A DNA stretch of 64,000 bases from VAZQ01 sp963841705 (GTDB lineage Bacteria > Pseudomonadota > Alphaproteobacteria > Rhizobiales > Xanthobacteraceae): the NCBI GenBank assembly GCA_963841705.1, contig CAWJDY010000014.1, positions 1-64,000 of the forward strand. The letters run 5' to 3'. The number at the start of each line of letters is the position of its first letter. Position 1 is the first letter of the stretch. Below, piece by piece: positions 10,091 through 18,100 of the stretch. A program made the translations under genes and the position numbers. The notes beneath the pieces were generated by a model. The model made no database searches. It was not told the DNA's origin and worked only from the letters and a program-made list of their open reading frames with translations.

Positions 10091-10336
10091 TGAAAGCCTC
10101 CCAGTGTGTCCGAACGGGGACGCGTGGCAAGCATCGCACCGGGCCTGCGCCATCTCTATTCGCAGTCTGTTCAGGCAACTATTGTGTTAGTGTCGTCATG
10201 GGTCGCTTGCCGAGGCAAGCATCTTGGTCACCTCGATGCCGGCAGTCTCCAGGGGCCGCACGATCCTGGCGAAACGGTCGAGATTTGTGGCGGTTCGGGG
10301 GCTAGCCAGCTCAAAAAACGCCTTCATGTGCGCACA
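10091..10336. other. 246 bp with one short unassigned frame
   Basis: On the minus strand about 10321-10205 reads MKAFFELASPRTATNLDRF, then VRPLETAGIEVTKM. This looks protein-like but I do not recognise the family. It begins right beside repeat copy B1 and may be another truncated gene. Confidence 0.3.
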
Positions 10337-10537
10337 TTTGATTGCAGGCTTAATTGACCTCTCCTAAAGGTTGCACGCGGAGTAGTCCGCTCATTCTCCA
10401 AGCCCCCGCTCGACAGCGCAGGTAGAGTCGAGGATGCGCGCGGTAGCTTGGGCCATGCGACGCGACGACCTGCGGCGGGCACCTCCGCAAGCGCCGCCCG
10501 CTGAAAATACAGCGGAAAAACAGCGGGTCCGGCAACA
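10337..10537 (+). repeat. modular repeat, copy B1 (B-core)
   Basis: Module B (10337-10461) begins TTTGATTGCAGGCTTAATTG. The common core is 10462-10537. Module C is absent; the core abuts the 3' end of the cyclase fragment. It is identical as far as I can read to 11189-11389. Confidence 0.9.
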
Positions 10538-10888
10538 TGCGCGCAGTATCTCGCCACGAACCCGTCGAAGCGGTGCACGGTCTCGACGACGGATTGCTGA
10601 TAGGCAGAAATGATCTCGCGTAGGTCTTCCGGGTCCATGCGCGTGGAGAGTGCCGTCGAGCCGACTAGATCGGAGAACATCACTGTGACCTGGCGGCGCT
10701 CGGCGGTATCAACAGGGGTTTTGTCGATTGCCGGAAGAGCGGCCGCCGGCGGCACTTTCGCGCGTAGCGCAGCGATTGCGTCGAGCAGCTTGCGGCGGTG
10801 TCCGACAATACCGACGCCTAAATCCTTCAGGTCCTCTACCGTCAAGCTCGGCAGGACCGTTTCGTCGATCGCGTTATCGCGGAATGTT
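10538..10888 (-). pseudogene. SAM-domain adenylate/guanylate cyclase, internal fragment
   Basis: The minus strand encodes FRDNAIDETVLPSLTVEDL, LKDLGVGIVGHRRKLLDAI (SAM domain), then RRQVTVMFSDLVGSTALSTR and FDGFVARY, the start of a class III cyclase domain. This is about 117 residues out of a gene normally well over 1,000. The missing parts are the beginning of the SAM domain on one side and everything after FVARY on the other. Both ends coincide exactly with repeat cores: module A of copy A2 at 10889 and the core end of copy B1 at 10537. Confidence 0.75.
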
Positions 10889-11075
10889 TCGGAATTGGGT
10901 TCGTTCTGGTCAAGCTCCTGGCGCGGCTTTAAAGCGGGGCCTGTTGGTCGCAGTAGGCTCCGACGGCGACGACCTGCGGCGGGCACCTCCGCAAGCGCCG
11001 CCCGCTGAAAATACAGCGGAAAAACAGCGGGTCCGGCAACACTCCGTTCGAGCGCTCAGTGCGACGAACCCGAGC
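10889..11075 (+). repeat. modular repeat, copy A2 (A-core-partial C)
   Basis: Module A is 10889-10965, core 10966-11041, and module C is cut after AACCCGAGC at 11075. It matches copies A1 and A3 base for base as far as I can read. Confidence 0.9.
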
Positions 11076-11188
11076 AGCATCAGCGGCGGGTGCGCCAGGC
11101 GCTGATTGCGCTCGAGGTGGCCACCACGCGGCAACTGTTCGAGTATGTCTGGCCGCAGCTATTGGGTTCGTTCTGCCAAAAATCTCAT
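11076..11188 (+). pseudogene. short gene fragment plus 15 bp of module A
   Basis: The frame from 11081 gives QRRVRQALIALEVATTRQLF and EYVWPQL, a helical piece that could come from a DNA-binding protein. It is too short to assign. At 11161-11175 the sequence ATTGGGTTCGTTCTG repeats 15 bases of module A and then diverges, just before copy B2. Confidence 0.35.
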
Positions 11189-11389
11189 TTTGATTGCAGG
11201 CTTAATTGACCTCTCCTAAAGGTTGCACGCGGAGTAGTCCGCTCATTCTCCAAGCCCCCGCTCGACAGCGCAGGTAGAGTCGAGGATGCGCGCGGTAGCT
11301 TGGGCCATGCGACGCGACGACCTGCGGCGGGCACCTCCGCAAGCGCCGCCCGCTGAAAATACAGCGGAAAAACAGCGGGTCCGGCAACA
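11189..11389 (+). repeat. modular repeat, copy B2 (B-core)
   Basis: Module B is 11189-11313 and core 11314-11389, a second copy of 10337-10537. It is separated from copy A3 by only 37 bp (11390-11426) of unrelated sequence. Confidence 0.9.
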
Positions 11390-11426
11390 AATGCTTGCGC
11401 GCAATTGGCCACGACGACGCGATCTC

Positions 11427-11640
11427 TTCGGAATTGGGTTCGTTCTGGTCAAGCTCCTGGCGCGGCTTTAAAGCGGGGCCTGTTGGTCGCAGTAGGCTCC
11501 GACGGCGACGACCTGCGGCGGGCACCTCCGCAAGCGCCGCCCGCTGAAAATACAGCGGAAAAACAGCGGGTCCGGCAACACTCCGTTCGAGCGCTCAGTG
11601 CGACGAACCCGAGCCTCCTAGCGATCCGGGCGGCATCATA
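11427..11640 (+). repeat. modular repeat, copy A3 (A-core-C)
   Basis: This is a complete copy: module A 11427-11504, core 11505-11580, module C 11581-11640 ending GGCGGCATCATA. It is almost identical to 8273-8486. Confidence 0.9.
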
Positions 11641-12028
11641 CGCCCCGCCAGCTTGCTTATTAAGCTGTTGATTTCTGAGAGTTCATCAGTGGTGTTTGCC
11701 ACTTTGCCTGGCGGTATTTTGCCCATTTAAAGGACCGCATGGTCCAGGTGCAAGTAACGCTGGTTGCGAGCCCCCGCAACCAATTCTTAAGTGTCCAAGC
11801 CCACCACGCGGATACGGCGCGCCGCACCAACTCGATCACCTGTCCTTCGTCTCGCTGACGAAGATACCCGTTCTGCCTGTCGTTCGGAACTGGGATTGGG
11901 CCCGCTTGGTACGACCCGGCATGCGGTCCAGCCACCGCGCCCTTCGCCCAGCCCGGCGTTTTCATTCTGCATTTGAACCGGTTTGCCACTTGCCACGACA
12001 AAAAGTGGAACATCTTGGGGTGGGGGCA
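11641..12028. other. 388 bp with no recognisable gene
   Basis: Frames are open on both strands, as expected for high GC, but none resembles a family. The sequence marks the right edge of the repeat mosaic. Confidence 0.4.
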
Positions 12029-12511
12029 GTGCAGTTGACTAGCTCAAAGCGTCGTTCGTCGTCTCCGTTGAGAGTGGTTGGAACCTGTCTTGCGGCTTAC
12101 GCACTCCTTGCAACGGGCTATGACTACTTTGTAGAGCCGGTGGCGACGGGCCACGCCGCTGTAAGCAAGGCGATTCCTCAAAGGGTTGTGGAGGACATAG
12201 CTCTTCCAGCCGCTCCCTCCGTGGTCGTTCCTTCGCCCCGTGCGGTAGAACCTCCGAGAGGTGACGGACCGTCAATGCGTCGGGATGCCGTTCGCCCTGG
12301 AGAACAGCCATCCACCGAAGGGACATCGAGAGAATCAGTTTCCCCTGTCGCCTCGGAATTTGCCGCCCTCGCGCCGGAGCCTACGGAAACGCCAGCAGTT
12401 GAGAAACCGAAAAAAGCCTCTACGAAGCAAGCAATCCGCAGCCACGGACAACCGCGCAACCCCCTGGAGCTTGCTTTGCGTCCGTTCAGCGGGCTGCGTC
12501 TCCCGTTCTGA
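12029..12511 (+). CDS. hypothetical membrane-anchored, proline-rich protein, 160 aa
   Basis: I place the start at GTG 12029. A basic N-terminus (SSKRRSSSPLR) and a hydrophobic segment (VVGTCLAAYALLATGYDYFV) begin there, and upstream codons look non-coding. The rest is low-complexity, rich in Pro, Ala, Glu and Ser (PAAPSVVVPSPRAVEPPRG), and ends with a basic tail. This is the layout of a small single-pass or lipid-exposed periplasmic protein with a disordered tail. There is no family match and the start is uncertain. Confidence 0.4.
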   Translation: MQLTSSKRRSSSPLRVVGTCLAAYALLATGYDYFVEPVATGHAAVSKAIPQRVVEDIALPAAPSVVVPSPRAVEPPRGDGPSMRRDAVRPGEQPSTEGTSRESVSPVASEFAALAPEPTETPAVEKPKKASTKQAIRSHGQPRNPLELALRPFSGLRLPF

Positions 12512-12541
12512 TCAGGGGGCGCCCTTCGTTCAGTTCCATCG

Positions 12542-13066
12542 TTATTTGCCGACCAGGGATCGAACGGTTTCAATCGGCATCAGCATGACGCGCTCCCCGA
12601 GCGAGGAGCGAATGAAACCGTGGCGCTCGTAGAACGCGACGGCGTCGTCGTCGATCGCATGGGTAACAACTCCCCGCACTCCGGCAATTTCGGATGCGAC
12701 AAGGCACCGTCTCAAAGCGTCCACCAAGAGCGCCGACCCCACGCCTCGGCCTCGGTATTGCGCATCGCCCGCGAGGCGCCCGATCAACAACAGAGGCACT
12801 TGCTCGGGCATGCCGCGCCGAACTCTCGCCGAAGGCAAAGCACTCCGCTGCTCTATGGCGGCGGAGATCGAGAAATAACCGACAACGCGATCCGGCTCAT
12901 CACCTGTACAGACCACATACGTTCGCGCGGAGAACCCTTCGCTTGAATGCGCCCGTTGGCGCAGCCATTGGTCAAGCGAGGGATGGACGCCATTCGAAAA
13001 TCGCGAGACATCGTGCCGGGGACCGATCGGCTCCGGAGCGCGAAACTGCGCGGGCGCAGCACTCAT
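12542..13066 (-). CDS. GNAT-family N-acetyltransferase toxin (TacT-like), 174 aa
   Basis: TacT-type toxins acetylate charged tRNAs and block translation. The protein has the GNAT acetyl-CoA loop LIGRLAGDAQYRGRGVGSAL (Q/R-x-x-G-x-G/A) followed by HAIDDDAVAFYERHGF, the strand-helix typical of TacT relatives. Its ATG at 13066 overlaps the antitoxin stop by four bases (ATGA), so the two are translationally coupled. The length fits the family. It is intact although its surroundings are broken, as expected if toxin-antitoxin addiction keeps it. A plain acetyltransferase is the alternative, but the DUF1778 partner makes that less likely. Confidence 0.82.
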   Translation of the reverse strand: MSAAPAQFRAPEPIGPRHDVSRFSNGVHPSLDQWLRQRAHSSEGFSARTYVVCTGDEPDRVVGYFSISAAIEQRSALPSARVRRGMPEQVPLLLIGRLAGDAQYRGRGVGSALLVDALRRCLVASEIAGVRGVVTHAIDDDAVAFYERHGFIRSSLGERVMLMPIETVRSLVGK

Positions 13067-13344
13067 GCCGTCCAGGGCGCCTTGCGTTTGAACCGGGCGC
13101 GGACCTTGGCGGACGGCTTCGGCGGTGAATCGAGCAGGGCGAGGAAGCGTGCGTGCGCGTCGTCGTCGAGGAAGAACGTGCGTTGGTCGAGGATCGTCTC
13201 CTCGGCTTGCCGTCGGGCACTTTCCAACATGAATTCCGACAGCTTTTGCCCGCGCAAGGCCGCGGCTCGGTTGAGAATCGCTTTCGCCTCCGCGGAAGCG
13301 CGGATTTGGATCACGTCGTCTTTACGTCGGGCAGGCGCGGGCAT
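13063..13344 (-). CDS. DUF1778 antitoxin (TacA-like), 93 aa
   Basis: The chosen start is ATG at 13344 (MPAPARRKDDVIQIRASAEA). The N-terminus is a ribbon-helix-helix (DVIQIRASAEAKAILNRAA, LRGQKLSEFMLESA), and the C-terminal DQRTFFLDDDAHARFLALLD is the conserved toxin-binding segment of DUF1778 proteins. It would neutralise the downstream GNAT toxin and repress its own promoter. A longer in-frame start at 13521 would add about 60 residues that do not look like the family. Confidence 0.82.
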   Translation of the reverse strand: MPAPARRKDDVIQIRASAEAKAILNRAAALRGQKLSEFMLESARRQAEETILDQRTFFLDDDAHARFLALLDSPPKPSAKVRARFKRKAPWTA

Positions 13345-13385
13345 GGGTCGGGACTCACTGAATCTAACGAGAACGACATTTGGTG

Positions 13386-13416
13386 ATTGTATGGACGTTG
13401 TCAATACAAATGACAA
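13386..13416 (-). promoter_or_regulatory. candidate promoter/operator of the TacA/TacT-type pair
   Basis: An inverted repeat TTGTAT-N11-ATACAA lies at 13387-13409, 40-65 bp upstream of the antitoxin start. On the minus strand TTGTCA (13416-13411) and TACAAT (13391-13386) could be -35 and -10 boxes with a slightly long 19-bp spacer. Overlap of an inverted repeat with a promoter is what an autoregulating ribbon-helix-helix antitoxin would need. No experimental support. Confidence 0.35.
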
Positions 13417-13566
13417 GGTCCGCCACACCGCTTGTGCTGCCGCTTCGCTCACGACAAGCCGTGGCTTCGGCCGCAACATGTCGCCGATCTGGTCGATTCC
13501 CCACTCGCAAACATGATACAAATAGCTCGCACTCGGACATGCACCAGCACTGCAGCTGCGTGCTGG

Positions 13567-13848
13567 GGCGCGCCGCGCTTCGGCGAACAGCTGCTGGAAG
13601 GCGGTAAATGCGAGGTATTCGCGGGTGGACTCGAGGGCTTCACACAGCAGGAGGAAGCGCGAAGCGTGATCAGTGACGGTGAGCGGATAGCAATAGCGAC
13701 CGTTACCGAGCTTGAACTCGCCCTTGAAATCGGCGCACCACAGGTCATTCGGAGCCGTACCGTCTGAGAGAGGCGTTCCGGTTGCGCGGTTGCACGGGCG
13801 GCCGATCGGCTTGACCAGGCCATGGCGATGAAGGACGGCGTGAATGGT
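13567..13848 (-). pseudogene. IS481-family transposase fragment
   Basis: The minus strand gives HAVLHRHGLVKPIGR, then APNDLWCADFKGEFKLGNGR and YCYPLTVTDHASRFLLLCEA. This is the start of the DDE integrase core of IS481-type transposases, with the first catalytic Asp in WCADFKGEF. The N-terminal helix-turn-helix region and the later D and E residues are missing, so it is inactive. It is fused at about 13850 to the GMC fragment. Confidence 0.75.
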
Positions 13849-13856
13849 GCTTTTGG

Positions 13857-14204
13857 CGGGACATGGGCCAGACCGACCGCCTCCGAGGAGGCCACGAAAG
13901 CACGGACGGAAGGGGAGCTCTCTTCGGCAGTGCGCTGGCGGATCGGGAACGGGCCGTCACGGCCATGCCAGGCGTCCTCACCGGTTGGGGTATTCTCCAT
14001 CACCTTGTAGGCGGCCAGCACCTCTTCCCAGGACCAACCTTCGATTCCGCGCCTGGCCCAGCGTGTGAAGTCAGATGGCCTCGCGCGCATGGCAACCGCG
14101 GCGTTCACCGCAGAGCTGCCGCCAATCACGCGGCCACGCGGGACGGCGATGTCGTGGCCGAGCCGGCTCGCATCGTCGGTGTGGTACTGCCAGTCGAAGC
14201 TGGG
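13857..14204 (-). pseudogene. GMC oxidoreductase (choline dehydrogenase-like), internal fragment
   Basis: The frame contains FDWQYHTDDASRLG, the GMC signature PRGRVIGGSSAVNAAVAMR, SDFTRWARRGIEGWSWEEVL and AWHGRDGPFPI. The FAD-binding GxGxxG N-terminus and the catalytic C-terminal half are missing. It breaks into the IS481 fragment at 13857 and into the LysR fragment on the opposite strand at about 14204. Confidence 0.75.
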
Positions 14205-15025
14205 CGACACTGAGCCATCGCATCCAGCAGCTTGAAACCAACCTCGGGGTGAGGCTGCTCAATCGCACGTCACGGCGGTTCGGGATGACCGACGCCGGCG
14301 AGGAATTCTATCGGCACGCAGTGGTAATGTTGGGCGAGGCCGAAGTGGCTGAGACAGCCATACGCCATCGGCTGAAAGAACCAACCGGTACCGTTCGCTG
14401 CACCGCGGGCGTGGCCACCATGCAATTCGCGATGCGCGATATGATAGCGGACTTTCTCGTCCGCTTTCCCAAGGTCAATGTCGTCGCGCATGTGACCGAC
14501 CAGAATGTCGACATTGTCGGCGAGAATTACGATGTCGCGATTAGAGCCCATTCGGACCCGCTCCCGGATTCGACGCTAGTGCAGCGGACGCTAACGCCAG
14601 CGCCCTGGTTGCTATTCGCGGGCTCGGCGTATTTCGATGCGAACAAAGCGCCGCAAACGCCCGCAGATCTTCAGAAGCACCCTTCGCTGTTCATGATGCG
14701 CACGGGGGTTGCTCCCGTCTGGCGGCTTCGTCATGAGAGCAAGCCGAAGGATGAAGTGGTCATGCGATTGACGCCCCGGCTTCTGAGCGACGACATGATC
14801 ACCTTGAAACAGGCGGCAATCGCCGGCCTCGGTGTTGTCGCGCTACCCGGCTACGTCTGTCGCGAAGACGTTCGATCAGGAGCATTGCGGCGGGTCCTGC
14901 CCACCTGGCTTGCTGGCGATTCCACAATCACGGCTCTCATCCCCTATAGGCAGGGCCTTCTGCCATCGGTCCGAGTCTTCATGGATCATTTGGCGGCAGA
15001 GTTCCCGAAAGCGGTAGTGATGTAG
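14204..15025 (+). pseudogene. LysR-family regulator lacking its first helices
   Basis: Family sequence starts abruptly at ATLSHRIQQLE, within the helix-turn-helix, and continues intact through LGVRLLNRTSRRF and the whole LysR substrate domain to a stop at 15025 (about 273 residues against about 300 normally). The frame is open upstream, so an in-frame ATG at 14075 would give a product with a nonsense N-terminus derived from antisense GMC sequence. The missing 30-odd residues include the first DNA-binding helix, so normal operator binding is unlikely. Confidence 0.7.
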
Positions 15026-15140
15026 ATCGTCCAGATTGGTTGAACGCTAAACCTAGCAGGCGCGTATGGTCGCGTATATGTCGCACGCCTTCCCAACCTC
15101 GTCGCGCGACCCCTGACGGCGAATTGCCAATTTGAGTAGG

Positions 15141-18100
15141 ATGCAGTGCGTTCGGCGGCCTGGCAAAGTGCCGCGCGAGGATGCTTTTGGCACGGGTCTT
15201 ACTGTGCGCTTTGTCGTAGTCATAACTAGCGCCATTATGCTGGGCTGGCTCGGCGTCCTGCCGGGGTCGATCTTCGTCATGGTCATCGCTATGGCGCCCG
15301 CCGCGGCGCAGCAGGACGATCTCAATGCGATCGAGAAACGATTCAATCAATTCTATGCTGCGGGCGATTATCCCGCGGCGCTTATGGAAGCGCAGAAGCT
15401 CGAAGTCACGGTGCAGGCGCGCTTTGGCGTCAATCACGCCAATTACGGAGCCGCGCTCAACAAACTGGCCGTTGTGTATCGGGCGCAAGGTAAATACGCC
15501 GACGCCGAAGGGCTCTACAAGCGCGCACTGACGATCAAGGAGAAAGCGCTCGGCGCCGGCCACCCCAGTGTGGCTCTGACCCTCAATAACCTAGCCAACT
15601 TGTACGATGTTCAAGGCAAGTACGCTGACGCCGAATCGCTCCACAAGCGCGCTTTGGCGATCCGCGAGAAGGCGCTCGGCGGGCGCAATCCGGATGTGGC
15701 TCAGAGTCTCAGCAATCTGGCCGGCGTATACAAGGAACAAGGCAAGTACGCCGACGCCGAGGGGCTTTTCAAGCGCGCCGTAGCGATCTACGAGAAGGCG
15801 CTCGGCAAAGACCATGCGCAGGTGGCCAACTCTCTGATCGGTCTGGCCGCCGTGTACGACAAGCAAGGCAAGTACGCCGACGCCGAGGGGCTTTTCAAAC
15901 GCGCGTTGGCGATCAAGGAGAAGGCACTCGGCGCGAACCACCCCGATGTGGCTCTGACCCTCAACAACCTCGCCATCGGGTACAAGAACCAAGGCAGATA
16001 CGCCGACGCTGAGGCGCTCTACAAGCGCGCGCTGGCGATCCGCGAGAAAGCGCTCGGCGCTGACCACCCCGATGTGGCCTTGTCACTCAACAGCCTGGCC
16101 AACTTATACGAGGCGCAAGGCAAATACGCCGACGCCGAGGGGCTTTTCAAGCGCGTCCTGGCAATCAAGGAGAAGGCGCTAGGGCCCGACCATCCCGACT
16201 TCGCCTGGTCATTGGGCAATCTTGCTTGGCTCAACTACGACCAAGGCCGGTACGCCGACGCCGAGGAGCTCTACAAGCGCACACTGGCGATCAGGGAGAA
16301 GGCGCTCGGCGCTAGCCACCCCGACGTGGCCGCAACGCTCGGCGCCCTAGCCATAGTGTACGCTGCGCAGGGCCGATACGCCGATGCAGAGGAACTCTAC
16401 AAGCGCGCGTTGGCGATCGAGGAGAAAGCGCTCGGCGCAGACCACCCCGAAGTGGCCGCAACCCTTGGCAACCTGGCCCTCGTATACGAGGATCAGGGCA
16501 AGTACGCCGACGCCGAAGGGCTCCACAAGCGCGCGTTGGCGATCGAGGAGAAGGCGCTCGGCGCAGACCACCCCGAAGTGGCCAAGACCCTCAATAACTT
16601 GGCCGGCGTGTATCAGAGCCAAGGCAAGCACGCCGACGCCGAAGCGCTCTACAAGCGCGCGTTGGCGATCAAGGAGAAGGCGCTTGGGGCAGACCATCCT
16701 GCCGTGGCCGCGAGCCTCGACAACCTGGCGAACGTGTATGCAGCGCAAGGCAACTACGCCGACGCCGAGGTGCTCCACAAGCGCGCGTTGGCGATCTACG
16801 AGAAGACGCTCGGCGCAGAGCACCCCGAAGTGGCTTCAACCCTCAACAACCTGGCTGAACTATATAGCGACCAACACAAGTACACCGAGGCTGAGGCACT
16901 CTACCAGCGCGCGCTGGCGATCAAGGAGAAGGCACTAGGCGCAGACCACCCAGAAGTGGCCGGAACCCTCAACAACCTGGCCATCCTCTTCGCCAGCAGC
17001 GGTAACAGCGAGAGCGCACTTGCCTATTCGCGCAAAGCGACGGCTGCCGTCATAGCTCACGCAGCCACCGAGACGAGCGGCGCGCAATACAAGGAGGGAG
17101 GGGGCGGTCTCGTCGAGCAGCGCGCGGACTTTTTTGTTCGTCATGTCGCCAGTCTTGCCGTGGCGGCGCAGAAGCGGCTTGAGCCGGAGACAGAACTTGG
17201 GCGTGAAGCTCTCATCATGGCGCAATGGGCAAAACAGTCCGCGGCCGCGGCCGCGGTGCAGCAAATGGGCCTGCGCTTTGCCGCGGGCACCGATGCACTC
17301 GCAGTACTGGTACGCGAGCGTCAGGACCTGTCCATCTTGTGGCGCGATCGCGACAAGGCGCTCCTTGCGGCCCTTGCAAAACCGCAAGGCCAGCAGAACC
17401 CCGCCGCGATGGTAGCACTGCGCAAAGAGCTTGCCGCGACCGAGAGCAGGCTTGTGGCCAACACGGGGCGGCTTGAACGGGAGTTCCCGGAGTATGCGGC
17501 GCTCGCAAGCCCGAAGCCGCTCCAGGCCAAGGACGTGCAGCAATTGCTTGGCGCCGATGAGGCGCTGGTTTTCTTCCTGACCGGAAACAAGGAGAGCTAC
17601 GTCTTCGCGCTGACGCGGGACGGCTTCGAATGGCATACAATTGCGATCGGGGCCGACAACCTCTCGGAGAAGGTTGCCGCATTGCGCAACGGCCTCGATC
17701 TCGAAAAGCTGCAGGAGTTTGCCGGCAAGCCGGTGCTGTTCGACCTTAATCTCGCGCACGAGCTTTACGTCGCGCTCATCGGTCCCGTCGAAACACTCGT
17801 CAAGAACAAGCGGCATCTTCTCGTGGTGCCCTCGGGCCCGCTCACCTCGCTTCCTTTCCATCTGCTGGTGACGGAGAAGCCGGCTCAGCCGGTGACGCAG
17901 GTCAAGGACATCGCGCGCTACCGCGACGCCGCTTGGCTGATCAAGCGCCAGGCGGTGAGCGTGGTGCCTTCGGTCGCCAGCTTGCGGGCGCTGCGGTTGT
18001 TCGGCCGCAAGGCCGAAGGCACGAAAGCGATGATTGGTTTCGGCGATCCGATATTCGACCCGGCGGAGCGGGCAAGGACATTGGCGGAGCGAGGCGCAAC

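Noticed and set aside
8273..11640. Modular repeats as CRISPR, or as an integron cassette array
   Set aside because: Spacing is irregular, units are 200 bp with no unique spacers, and no integron integrase or typical attC core (GTTRRRY) was seen; the captured pieces are gene fragments and not cassettes.
11696..12028. N-terminal extension of the proline-rich protein to an ATG at 11696
   Set aside because: The extension is unlike a natural N-terminus and places the membrane segment in the middle. The GTG at 12029 gives a normal signal-anchor layout.
13449..14210. A single 253-residue protein covering the GMC region and beyond
   Set aside because: Only the first 118 codons match GMC enzymes. 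After 13857 the meaningful text is IS481 transposase in another frame.
15441..16952. Regular 126-bp repeats as a possible CRISPR or satellite array
   Set aside because: The repeats are in frame, encode TPR motifs and have no spacers.
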